A stretch of 64,000 nt of DNA from contig CM046301.1 in assembly GCA_025267735.1 (NCBI GenBank), forward strand, positions 54,765,872-54,829,871, read 5' to 3'. Positions 22,900-36,862 of the stretch are shown here, piece by piece; positions within the stretch are counted from its first letter, which is position 1, and every line of letters begins with the position of its first letter. Under the pieces are notes generated by a model, which was not told the origin of the DNA, made no database searches, and was given only the letters and a program-made list of their open reading frames with translations. The stretch is from Mactra quadrangularis. Its lineage: Eukaryota; Mollusca; Bivalvia; Venerida; Mactridae. Both the position numbers and the translations under genes were made by a program.

Positions 22900-25800
22900 C
22901 ACTAAAATTATAATAAAGTTCTAAACAATATAAAGTTCAAAGTACTTGTAATATACAATTCTATATGCATAATGAATTTCCATTCAGACAATATAATTAT
23001 TTACAGGAATTTGCAATATTTTGGTCGGCTGTGTCGTCTGCCATACAAGTATTTAGCAAAACATGTGTTTAATCAAAGACTAATTAGATACTGTAAAGGT
23101 ACCGAATATTACCAAGGCTTTGTACCTGATGTATGTAGATTGCTTCACAAGTATGATTTATTCAGTTTTATTGACCTGTATTTGTCTTCTGGGTCATTTC
23201 CATCGAAAAATTCATTGAAAACCCTTCTACATAAAAAAGTAATGTTACCAGGACGCATTTCCAGATTGCAATCTGTCTGTAGTCTAGTACCCGCTGTAGA
23301 TCTGCATACAGCACTTATAGTTGGTAAACCATGTAAGATCTGGACATTATCACGTCGTTTTGATGAACTATCCATTGTATGTAGTCAATTTATGCGCATT
23401 CTAGGTAGATTTTTCTCTCGTCCATATGTAGAACAGTGTACTCTTTGTGGTGATCTAGTCACAAACATTGTCCAACATCAGTTATGGTTTTGTCTTTGTA
23501 ACAATCACATTAGAGATAAATTTATTACTATTGCTTAAGCTGGACACTTTGAAACATGTAAATTCACTTCTGTTCATACATTGTGCTCATACATCTTCTT
23601 ACTAGCGATAGGAAGGTTAGAGCCTAATCTTTTGCACATTAAGAGTATCAACTCTATGTGTGACATTTAGTGCTGATTGTGGTTGTATATGATATTGCTT
23701 GCTTGAACACTTTGTTAACAGTTCATTTAGCCCATCTCACCCACATTTCGCTTTCGCCCCCGAGTGAGATGGGTTTGGTCATGAACTTACTTATTTTGTG
23801 TTTGAACTATTCTTGTAATAGCTTGTAATGGATAGATAATACTTTGCCTTCTAGTTATTACAGGATCTGCTTTGATTATCTTTTTGTATCTATATAATAT
23901 ATTTGCTTTATCGTTTATTTGTATATATGATTATATATTATGCTCTTCAGTAATTGGAGGAAATAAAAGTATATTATTTCCATACAGACAATATAATTAT
24001 TTACCAGGTCTCAAATTAAAAAAAAATGGACTTGCACATTTTTGCGAGTTGATTTTATTTCATCTTGCAAAATGCAAACATCATTCGCATTTTAGTTGTT
24101 CGCTTGTCGAACAACTATATACGCCAATTGAGAAATCGGTGTAGCAACCTTACTACGGATTCTACTTTTTTTGAGGTACACGACGGGGCTCAACTCTTCA
24201 AACCTATGATATACAGACTTTTCAAACATTTTTATAAATTAGTATAGCAAGCTTACTACAAAATATTCTTTTTGAGGTACTTGAAGGAACTCAACTCTTC
24301 AAGCATGTGTATTACTGAGAAAGGTTTTGATAATTAATATTGTAATAATTACTTTTAACCAAACACTGAAAATATATACAACAGTGAATTTTCCCTGTGG
24401 TGAACCCCAATTTGAAAGGGTGTAACGCATTAATCTCTCATTCTATACGTAGACGATAAAACATATCTTGGCTCAGACGCTTAACTCATATCGCACGACA
24501 ACAACGCACAGAAAGTAGTGCGGTGTATACATGAATATAAAACCGTTGTATGTTTTTATCTTTTTTTTAAGATGTAATCATGATGATAAAATTGTAAATA
24601 ATGCTGGCTTATAACTACAGGAATACCTATCCATAGATTCAAGGTGCTTTCAAACCTCAATGGGTATATTATCCGTAGCGTATCCTAATTTCGTTTTCAA
24701 AGGTTTGTGTCATGATTGACAGAAGATGGAAACACTTTCTCATGGACAATAAATGGCCAGTATAAAAGTTTTATTTAACGTGCACATTACTTTTATGGAT
24801 AGCAATATCATATTTCGAAATCTCAAAAACATATTTCATTTATTCAGAACATGTAAAAATTGTCACGTGGTTTTAGGTATTTAGACGTTTTTACCCATGA
24901 TGCTTAACGTAGTATCGTCCTGGCCAGTTAGTTTATGTTGAACTCTAATATAAATCAATGGATGGGAAATTAAACAGAAATCAATTAGGATTATTGGTCA
25001 AATTGTTCCACGTTGTATTTTTCTCATAGCTCTGATATGGTAATGAATTGAAGTTAAAAGTTCTGTTGCAAATTTAAAAACACTTATCATTACTTGATAA
25101 TTACTTATTATAAGTTAAATGCAATATATATTAATACAAGTTGTAGATTTCTACGCCGTGAGTGACACTATTGAATGTATACAGGTGGTTCTGTTACATA
25201 TTAGTAACATGTCCAATTAATTTGTATGAACATTCAATTGTATTTCCCTGTACTCCTCTATCAGTATGGTTATTATGCCTGTGCAATTATAGGAGTATGC
25301 ATTTTAATCAATTTCTAAATTAGTTTTACCTGAACATTGGGATATCGTTTTTTGGGATAATTCAATGAAAATTGGATTTTCATGTACAGTTTACAAGTAC
25401 AAATGGCACCATTTTGAAGATTTCATACAAATAAAGCTCTACAGTCTATGTTTCGAAAAACGAAATCTTATTCTACATATTTTTTTCACATTTTGAGCAC
25501 ATTAAGGGACCGAAGCACAACATGTTTTCTATGTCGAACAACTCCAGTGCCTTTATCGCTTTGATTTTCTCCTAATATTCATACATGTAATATAAAAACA
25601 ACATAATACTATATTTAACTATAGATAGAACAAGAGCGTTATTGTTTGACAAAGAATATCGATCATGTTTTACTGTTAATTTTTAATTAATACCATCGAT
25701 CTATCTGGCCATTTAAATGCTGATTTGATCCTCATTAGTTTGGACATAAATATTTTTGCAATGGTTTCAAATCGCGAAAAGTTGCGAGTTAAAATAAAAG

Positions 25801-27554
25801 TTACTCGAAATTTTCTAAATCTACTCGCATTTTGCGAGTATGCGAGCCTAAATTCGAACCCTGTATTTTCTCTATTCAATTCTATACAATATGCAATTCT
25901 AAAATTATTCAAAATACATTTCTATTCAATATATCTTTTTATTTAAAATATATAATTATGTATCCACAAAACAACTCTAAATACAATATATATACAATTC
26001 TTAACAGAATTCGATTATATATACAATATACCATAGAATAGAATAGAATAATCTTTATTTTGAGTCGGTACATATACATTATAAATAACATAAGCTCTAG
26101 TGAGCTTTTAAACCGACTTTGATTAACATAATGTATAAAATCAACAAATGTAAAAATACCTGTAAGATAAAGAAGATTACATTACATAAATACATATATT
26201 ATTATTAAAACTATAAAACTCATTGTTATACATTATTACTTATGACATTGCATCAATATACAAAGTGTCTATACAATAATACAAGTCGATACCTAGGTTA
26301 TATAATTATCAATTATATATTTTCACATATACTCGTACAAACGACATAAAAATGCCCGAAAGACCGATGCTTAAATTAATGGGCCCTAGTTTAGGTCGAA
26401 AGTTCCTTGGTACGAAAACAAACAAGTTCCGTAAAAATCAGTACCGAACGGATTGATTTTATCAGATACTTTTTCTATTCGAGCGCTCTTGAGTTTATCA
26501 AAACGAACTTTTTTGCTAGCGATCATATCCGAGATTTTCGAATGTGGATAAAATAATTTCAGTGCGGACTGCGGATCGGCGACACTCCCCCCGACTTTGA
26601 ATATTTGCCTTGGGTCGTTGGCCTTTAAAATTTCAGCGCTTTTTATACTTAACGAAACTTCTTAGTACCCAAATTTCCATATTGTAGGATTTTTTATTTT
26701 TAAATATCTATGTCCGATCGACAATGGAAATGTGTTCATTATCTAGAGTACAATACTGCCGTCTGCTTGCATAGCTTTTTTATCGATACAAACCCGGTTT
26801 TGTCGTATGCCTACATGCGTTTAAAAGTGGAAATGGGAAGATTTCTTATTGCTTTGGTTTAACATGAAACAATAGCTATTTTTTATATCTGCAGGTGACG
26901 CACCGCTCAGCAAAAGACATATGGCAATTTCTCGTTCTTGTGGCGACATTCGAGCCAATTCTTGATTTTTCGGTGTGCATATCAACCAACTAAAAAGTTT
27001 CACCAAAACAGACCACGAGGGATATTTACCTATTTCCGTTTTTCAACATATGAACGATAAAACCGGGTTTGCATCAATAAATAAGCACAGTGAATTAGAT
27101 GTCTCTGATAAGCATGACAACCATGCAAACAAACGACAGTATGGTTCTATATTTTCCATTATCAATCGGATATAGTGTTAAAACATATAAATTTCCAACA
27201 ATATTGAAATCGGGGGTACTTAGGAGTTTCGATAAGTATATACATTTTACGCACTCAATCAATACTTAAAGTTAAGATCTAGACCGTTCATTGTTTTGTG
27301 AACGATTTTTTTTATTTCAACACGAAACTTGAAAATTTTATTAATAGCCGTGATCTCCGTGGGTGACGTAACTCATTTATATAATGTAATAGTTAGAATA
27401 CATTGTAGGCCTAATTCTAGAGTTAGGGTCATACAAATCAAACTTGTGCTAGCTGTGATAGATCTAATCGCTAAACTATTTTAAAAACAAATGCATTAGA
27501 AAGCTATTTATATTTTTAAATTTTATATTTTTTCATACGACAATTTCGTTAATG
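22900..27554 (+). repeat. Array copy 5 (4655 bp, type A)
   Basis: Matches copy 2 at the type A sites (Val, Asn, ATTTCGAAAT at about 24812, CGAAAAACG at about 25452) and shares the extra G (near 27215) with copy 4. This is the start of the second A-B-B block. Confidence 0.9.
22972..23538 (+). pseudogene. LINE C-terminal remnant, copy 5
   Basis: Identical in translation to copy 2 (Val32 form). Confidence 0.7.
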
Positions 27555-30500
27555 CCCTAAAATTATAATAAAGTTCTAAACAATATAAAGTTCAAAGTAC
27601 TTGTAATATACAATTCTATATGCATAATGAATTTCCATTCAGACAATATAATTATTTACAGGAATTTGCAATATTTTGGTCGGCTGTGTCGTCTGCCATA
27701 CAAGTATTTAGCAAAACATTTGTTTAATCAAAGACTAATTAGATACTGTAAAGGTACCGAATATTACCAAGGCTTTGTACCTGATGTATGTAGATTGCTT
27801 CACAAGTATGATTTATTCAGTTTTATTGACCTGTATTTGTCTTCTGGGTCATTTCCATCGAAAAATTCATTGAAAACCCTTCTACATAAAAAAGTAATGT
27901 TACCAGGACGCATTTCCAGATTGCAATCTGTCTGTAGTCTAGTACCCGCTGTAGATCTGCATACAGCACTTATAGTTGGTAAACCATGTAAGATCTGGAC
28001 ATTATCACGTCGTTTTGATGAACTATCCATTGTATGTAGTCAATTTATGCGCATTCTAGGTAGATTTTTCTCTCGTCCATATGTAGAACAGTGTACTCTT
28101 TGTGGTGATCTAGTCACAAACATTGTCCAACATCAGTTATGGTTTTGTCTTTGTAACAATCACATTAGAGATAAATTTATTACTATTGCTTAAGCTGGAC
28201 ACTTTGAAACATGTAAATTCACTTCTGTTCATACATTGTGCTCATACATCTTCTTACTAGCGATAGGAAGGTTAGAGCCTAATCTTTTGCACATTAAGAG
28301 TATCAACTCTATGTGTGACATTTAGTGCTGATTGTGGTTGTATATGATATTGCTTGCTTGAACACTTTGTTAACAGTTCATTTAGCCCATCTCACCCACA
28401 TTTCGCTTTCGCCCCCGAGTGAGATGGGTTTGGTCATGAACTTACTTATTTTGTGTTTGAACTATTCTTGTAATAGCTTGTAATGGATAGATAATACTTT
28501 GCCTTCTAGTTATTACAGGATCTGCTTTGATTATCTTTTTGTATCTATATAATATATTTGCTTTATCGTTTATTTGTATATATGATTATATATTATGCTC
28601 TTCAGTAATTGGAGGACATAAAAGTATATTATTTCCATACAGACAATATAATTATTTACCAGGTCTCAAATTAAAAAAAAATGGACTTGCACATTTTTGC
28701 GAGTTGATTTTATTTCATCTTGCAAAATGCAAACATCATTCGCATTTTAGTTGTTCGCTTGTCGAACAACTATATACGCCAATTGAGAAATCGGTGTAGC
28801 AACCTTACTACGGATTCTACTTTTTTTGAGGTACACGACGGGGCTCAACTCTTCAAACCTATGATATACAGACTTTTCAAACATTTTTATAAATTAGTAT
28901 AGCAAGCTTACTACAAAATATTCTTTTTGAGGTACTTGAAGGAACTCAACTCTTCAAGCATGTGTATTACTGAGAAAGGTTTTGATAATTAATATTGTAA
29001 TAATTACTTTTAACCAAACACTGAAAATATATACAACAGTGAATTTTCCCTGTGGTGAACCCCAATTTGAAAGGGTGTAACGCATTAATCTCTCATTCTA
29101 TACGTAGACGATAAAACATATCTTGGCTCAGACGCTTAACTCATATCGCACGACAACAACGCACAGAAAGTAGTGCGGTGTATACATGAATATAAAACCG
29201 TTGTATGTTTTTATCTTTTTTTTAAGATGTAATCATGATGATGAAATTGTAAATAATGCTGGCTTATAACTACAGGAATACCTATCCATAGATTCAAGGT
29301 GCTTTCAAACCTCAATGGGTATATTATCCGTAGCGTATCCTAATTTCGTTTTCAAAGGTTTGTGTCATGATTGACAGAAGATGGAAACACTTTCTCATGG
29401 ACAATAAATGGCCAGTATAAAAGTTTTATTTAACGTGCACATTACTTTTATGGATAGCAATATCATATTGCGAAATCTCAAAAACATATTTCATTTATTC
29501 AGAACATGTAAAAATTGTCACGTGGTTTTAGGTATTTAGACGTTTTTACCCATGATGCTTAACGTAGTATCGTCCTGGCCAGTTAGTTTATGTTGAACTC
29601 TAATATAAATCAATGGATGGGAAATTAAACAGAAATCAATTAGGATTATTGGTCAAATTGTTCCACGTTGTATTTTTCTCATAGCTCTGATATGGTAATG
29701 AATTGAAGTTAAAAGTTCTGTTGCAAATTTAAAAACACTTATCATTACTTGATAATTACTTATTATAAGTTAAATGCAATAAATATTAATACCAGTTGTA
29801 GATTTCTACGCCGTGAGTGACACTATTGAATGTATACAGGTGGTTTTGCTACATATTAGTAACATGTCCAATTAATTTGTATGAACATTCAATTGTATTT
29901 CCCTGTACTCCTCTATCAGTATGGTTATTATGCCTGTGCAATTATAGGAGTATGCATTTTAATCAATTTCTAAATTAGTTTTACCTGAACATTGGGATAT
30001 CGTTTTTTGGGATAATTCAATGAAAATTGGATTTTTATGTACAGTTTACAAGTACAAATGGCACCATTTTGAATATTTCATACAAATAAAGCTCTACAGT
30101 CTATGTTTCAAGAAACGAAATCTTATTCTACATATTTTTTTCACATTTTGAGCACATTAAGGGACCGAAGCACAACATGTTTTCTATGTCGAACAACTCC
30201 AGTGCCTTTATCGCTTTGATTTTCTCCTAATATTCATACATGTAATATAAAAACAACATAATACTATATTTAACTATAGATAGAACAAGAGCGTTATTGT
30301 TTGACAAAGAATATCGATCATGTTTTACTGTTAATTTTTAATTAATACCATCGATCTATCTGGCCATTTAAATGCTGATTTGATCCTCATTAGTTTGGAC
30401 ATAAATATTTTTGCAATGGTTTCAAATCGCGAAAAGTTGCGAGTTAAAATAAAAGTTACTCGAAATTTTCTAAATCTACTCGCATTTTGCGAGTATGCGA

Positions 30501-32208
30501 GCCTAAATTCGAACCCTGTATTTTCTCTATTCAATTCTATACAATATGCAATTCTAAAATTATTCAAAATACATTTCTATTCAATATATCTTTTTATTTA
30601 AAATATATAATTATGTATCCACAAAACAACTCTAAATACAATATATATACAATTCTTAACAGAATTCGATTATATATACAATATACCATAGAATAGAATA
30701 GAATAATCTTTATTTTGAGTCGGTACATATACATTATAAATAACATAAGCTCTAGTGAGCTTTTAAACCGACTTTGATTAACATAATGTATAAAATCAAC
30801 AAATGTAAAAATACCTGTAAGATAAAGAAGATTACATTACATAAATACATATATTATTATTAAAACTATAAAACTCATTGTTATACATTATTACTTATGA
30901 CATTGCATCAATATACAAAGTGTCTATACAATAATACAAGTCGATACCTAGGTTATATAATTATCAATTATATATTTTCACATATACTCGTACAAACGAC
31001 ATAAAAATGCCCGAAAGACCGATGCTTAAATTAATGGGCCCTAGTTTAGGTCGAAAGTTCCTTGGTACGAAAACAAACAAGTTCCGTAAAAATCAGTACC
31101 GAACGGATTGATTTTATCAGATACTTTTTCTATTCGAGCGCTCTTGAGTTTATCAAAACGAACTTTTTTGCTAGCGATCATATCCGAGATTTTCGAATGT
31201 GGATAAAATAATTTCAGTGCGGACTGCGGATCGGCGACACTCCCCCCGACTTTGAATATTTGCCTTGGGTCGTTGGCCTTTAAAATTTCAGCGCTTTTTA
31301 TACTTAACGAAACTTCTTAGTACCCAAATTTCCATATTGTAGGATTTTTTATTTTTAAATATCTATGTCCGATCGACAATGGAAATGTGTTCATTATCTA
31401 GAGTACAATACTGCCGTCTGCTTGCATAGCTTTTTTATCGATACAAACCCGGTTTTGTCGTATGCCTACATGCGTTTAAAAGTGGAAATGGGAAGATTTC
31501 TTATTGCTTTGGTTTAACATGAAACAATAGCTATTTTTTATATCTGCAGGTGACGCACCGCTCAGCAAAAGACATATGGCAATTTCTCGTTCTTGTGGCG
31601 ACATTCGAGCCAATTCTTGATTTTTCGGTGTGCATATCAACCAACTAAAAAGTTTCACCAAAACAGACCACGAGGGATATTTACCTATTTCCGTTTTTCA
31701 ACATATGAACGATAAAACCGGGTTTGCATCAATAAATAAGCACAGTGAATTAGATGTCTCTGATAAGCATGACAACCATGCAAACAAACGACAGTATGGT
31801 TCTATATTTTCCATTATCAATCGGATATAGTGTTAAAACATATAAATTTCCAACAATATTGAAATCGGGGTACTTAGGAGTTTCGATAAGTATATACATT
31901 TTACGCACTCAATCAATACTTAAAGTTAAGATCTAGACCGTTCATTGTTTTGTGAACGATTTTTTTTATTTCAACACGAAACTTGAAAATTTTATTAATA
32001 GCCGTGATCTCCGTGGGTGACGTAACTCATTTATATAATGTAATAGTTAGAATACATTGTAGGCCTAATTCTAGAGTTAGGGTCATACAAATCAAACTTG
32101 TGCTAGCTGTGATAGATCTAATCGCTAAACTATTTTAAAAACAAATGCATTAGAAAGCTATTTATATTTTTAAATTTTATATTTTTTCATACGACAATTT
32201 CGTTAATG
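27555..32208 (+). repeat. Array copy 6 (4654 bp, type B)
   Basis: Type B; shares GATGATGAAATT (near 29238) only with copy 7, so these two are each other's closest relatives. Confidence 0.9.
27627..28193 (+). pseudogene. LINE C-terminal remnant, copy 6
   Basis: Leu32 form, as in copies 3, 4 and 7. Confidence 0.7.
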
Positions 32209-35200
32209 CCCTAAAATTATAATAAAGTTCTAAACAATATAAAGTTCAAAGTACTTGTAATATACAATTCTATATGCATAATGAATTTCCATTCAGACAA
32301 TATAATTATTTACAGGAATTTGCAATATTTTGGTCGGCTGTGTCGTCTGCCATACAAGTATTTAGCAAAACATTTGTTTAATCAAAGACTAATTAGATAC
32401 TGTAAAGGTACCGAATATTACCAAGGCTTTGTACCTGATGTATGTAGATTGCTTCACAAGTATGATTTATTCAGTTTTATTGACCTGTATTTGTCTTCTG
32501 GGTCATTTCCATCGAAAAATTCATTGAAAACCCTTCTACATAAAAAAGTAATGTTACCAGGACGCATTTCCAGATTGCAATCTGTCTGTAGTCTAGTACC
32601 CGCTGTAGATCTGCATACAGCACTTATAGTTGGTAAACCATGTAAGATCTGGACATTATCACGTCGTTTTGATGAACTATCCATTGTATGTAGTCAATTT
32701 ATGCGCATTCTAGGTAGATTTTTCTCTCGTCCATATGTAGAACAGTGTACTCTTTGTGGTGATCTAGTCACAAACATTGTCCAACATCAGTTATGGTTTT
32801 GTCTTTGTAACAATCACATTAGAGATAAATTTATTACTATTGCTTAAGCTGGACACTTTGAAACATGTAAATTCACTTCTGTTCATACATTGTGCTCATA
32901 CATCTTCTTACTAGCGATAGGAAGGTTAGAGCCTAATCTTTTGCACATTAAGAGTATCAACTCTATGTGTGACATTTAGTGCTGATTGTGGTTGTATATG
33001 ATATTGCTTGCTTGAACACTTTGTTAACAGTTCATTTAGCCCATCTCACCCACATTTCGCTTTCGCCCCCGAGTGAGATGGGTTTGGTCATGAACTTACT
33101 TATTTTGTGTTTGAACTATTCTTGTAATAGCTTGTAATGGATAGATAATACTTTGCCTTCTAGTTATTACAGGATCTGCTTTGATTATCTTTTTGTATCT
33201 ATATAATATATTTGCTTTATCGTTTATTTGTATATATGATTATATATTATGCTCTTCAGTAATTGGAGGACATAAAAGTATATTATTTCCATACAGACAA
33301 TATAATTATTTACCAGGTCTCAAATTAAAAAAAAATGGACTTGCACATTTTTGCGAGTTGATTTTATTTCATCTTGCAAAATGCAAACATCATTCGCATT
33401 TTAGTTGTTCGCTTGTCGAACAACTATATACGCCAATTGAGAAATCGGTGTAGCAACCTTACTACGGATTCTACTTTTTTTGAGGTACACGACGGGGCTC
33501 AACTCTTCAAACCTATGATATACAGACTTTTCAAACATTTTTATAAATTAGTATAGCAAGCTTACTACAAAATATTCTTTTTGAGGTACTTGAAGGAACT
33601 CAACTCTTCAAGCATGTGTATTACTGAGAAAGGTTTTGATAATTAATATTGTAATAATTACTTTTAACCAAACACTGAAAATATATACAACAGTGAATTT
33701 TCCCTGTGGTGAACCCCAATTTGAAAGGGTGTAACGCATTAATCTCTCATTCTATACGTAGACGATAAAACATATCTTGGCTCAGACGCTTAACTCATAT
33801 CGCACGACAACAACGCACAGAAAGTAGTGCGGTGTATACATGAATATAAAACCGTTGTATGTTTTTATCTTTTTTTTAAGATGTAATCATGATGATGAAA
33901 TTGTAAATAATGCTGGCTTATAACTACAGGAATACCTATCCATAGATTCAAGGTGCTTTCAAACCTCAATGGGTATATTATCCGTAGCGTATCCTAATTT
34001 CGTTTTCAAAGGTTTGTGTCATGATTGACAGAAGATGGAAACACTTTCTCATGGACAATAAATGGCCAGTATAAAAGTTTTATTTAACGTGCACATTACT
34101 TTTATGGATAGCAATATCATATTGCGAAATCTCAAAAACATATTTCATTTATTCAGAACATGTAAAAATTGTCACGTGGTTTTAGGTATTTAGACGTTTT
34201 TACCCATGATGCTTAACGTAGTATCGTCCTGGCCAGTTAGTTTATGTTGAACTCTAATATAAATCAATGGATGGGAAATTAAACAGAAATCAATTAGGAT
34301 TATTGGTCAAATTGTTCCACGTTGTATTTTTCTCATAGCTCTGATATGGTAATGAATTGAAGTTAAAAGTTCTGTTGCAAATTTAAAAACACTTATCATT
34401 ACTTGATAATTACTTATTATAAGTTAAATGCAATAAATATTAATACCAGTTGTAGATTTCTACGCCGTGAGTGACACTATTGAATGTATACAGGTGGTTT
34501 TGCTACATATTAGTAACATGTCCAATTAATTTGTATGAACATTCAATTGTATTTCCCTGTACTCCTCTATCAGTATGGTTATTATGCCTGTGCAATTATA
34601 GGAGTATGCATTTTAATCAATTTCTAAATTAGTTTTACCTGAACATTGGGATATCGTTTTTTGGGATAATTCAATGAAAATTGGATTTTTATGTACAGTT
34701 TACAAGTACAAATGGCACCATTTTGAATATTTCATACAAATAAAGCTCTACAGTCTATGTTTCAAGAAACGAAATCTTATTCTACATATTTTTTTCACAT
34801 TTTGAGCACATTAAGGGACCGAAGCACAACATGTTTTCTATGTCGAACAACTCCAGTGCCTTTATCGCTTTGATTTTCTCCTAATATTCATACATGTAAT
34901 ATAAAAACAACATAATACTATATTTAACTATAGATAGAACAAGAGCGTTATTGTTTGACAAAGAATATCGATCATGTTTTACTGTTAATTTTTAATTAAT
35001 ACCATCGATCTATCTGGCCATTTAAATGCTGATTTGATCCTCATTAGTTTGGACATAAATATTTTTGCAATGGTTTCAAATCGCGAAAAGTTGCGAGTTA
35101 AAATAAAAGTTACTCGAAATTTTCTAAATCTACTCGCATTTTGCGAGTATGCGAGCCTAAATTCGAACCCTGTATTTTCTCTATTCAATTCTATACAATA

Positions 35201-36862
35201 TGCAATTCTAAAATTATTCAAAATACATTTCTATTCAATATATCTTTTTATTTAAAATATATAATTATGTATCCACAAAACAACTCTAAATACAATATAT
35301 ATACAATTCTTAACAGAATTCGATTATATATACAATATACCATAGAATAGAATAGAATAATCTTTATTTTGAGTCGGTACATATACATTATAAATAACAT
35401 AAGCTCTAGTGAGCTTTTAAACCGACTTTGATTAACATAATGTATAAAATCAACAAATGTAAAAATACCTGTAAGATAAAGAAGATTACATTACATAAAT
35501 ACATATATTATTATTAAAACTATAAAACTCATTGTTATACATTATTACTTATGACATTGCATCAATATACAAAGTGTCTATACAATAATACAAGTCGATA
35601 CCTAGGTTATATAATTATCAATTATATATTTTCACATATACTCGTACAAACGACATAAAAATGCCCGAAAGACCGATGCTTAAATTAATGGGCCCTAGTT
35701 TAGGTCGAAAGTTCCTTGGTACGAAAACAAACAAGTTCCGTAAAAATCAGTACCGAACGGATTGATTTTATCAGATACTTTTTCTATTCGAGCGCTCTTG
35801 AGTTTATCAAAACGAACTTTTTTGCTAGCGATCATATCCGAGATTTTCGAATGTGGATAAAATAATTTCAGTGCGGACTGCGGATCGGCGACACTCCCCC
35901 CGACTTTGAATATTTGCCTTGGGTCGTTGGCCTTTAAAATTTCAGCGCTTTTTATACTTAACGAAACTTCTTAGTACCCAAATTTCCATATTGTAGGATT
36001 TTTTATTTTTAAATATCTATGTCCGATCGACAATGGAAATGTGTTCATTATCTAGAGTACAATACTGCCGTCTGCTTGCATAGCTTTTTTATCGATACAA
36101 ACCCGGTTTTGTCGTATGCCTACATGCGTTTAAAAGTGGAAATGGGAAGATTTCTTATTGCTTTGGTTTAACATGAAACAATAGCTATTTTTTATATCTG
36201 CAGGTGACGCACCGCTCAGCAAAAGACATATGGCAATTTCTCGTTCTTGTGGCGACATTCGAGCCAATTCTTGATTTTTCGGTGTGCATATCAACCAACT
36301 AAAAAGTTTCACCAAAACAGACCACGAGGGATATTTACCTATTTCCGTTTTTCAACATATGAACGATAAAACCGGGTTTGCATCAATAAATAAGCACAGT
36401 GAATTAGATGTCTCTGATAAGCATGACAACCATGCAAACAAACGACAGTATGGTTCTATATTTTCCATTATCAATCGGATATAGTGTTAAAACATATAAA
36501 TTTCCAACAATATTGAAATCGGGGTACTTAGGAGTTTCGATAAGTATATACATTTTACGCACTCAATCAATACTTAAAGTTAAGATCTAGACCGTTCATT
36601 GTTTTGTGAACGATTTTTTTTATTTCAACACGAAACTTGAAAATTTTATTAATAGCCGTGATCTCCGTGGGTGACGTAACTCATTTATATAATGTAATAG
36701 TTAGAATACATTGTAGGCCTAATTCTAGAGTTAGGGTCATACAAATCAAACTTGTGCTAGCTGTGATAGATCTAATCGCTAAACTATTTTAAAAACAAAT
36801 GCATTAGAAAGCTATTTATATTTTTAAATTTTATATTTTTTCATACGACAATTTCGTTAATG
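32209..36862 (+). repeat. Array copy 7 (4654 bp, type B)
   Basis: Type B with the GATGATGAAATT variant (near 33893) seen in copy 6. Confidence 0.9.
32281..32847 (+). pseudogene. LINE C-terminal remnant, copy 7
   Basis: Leu32 form; no stop or frameshift. Confidence 0.7.
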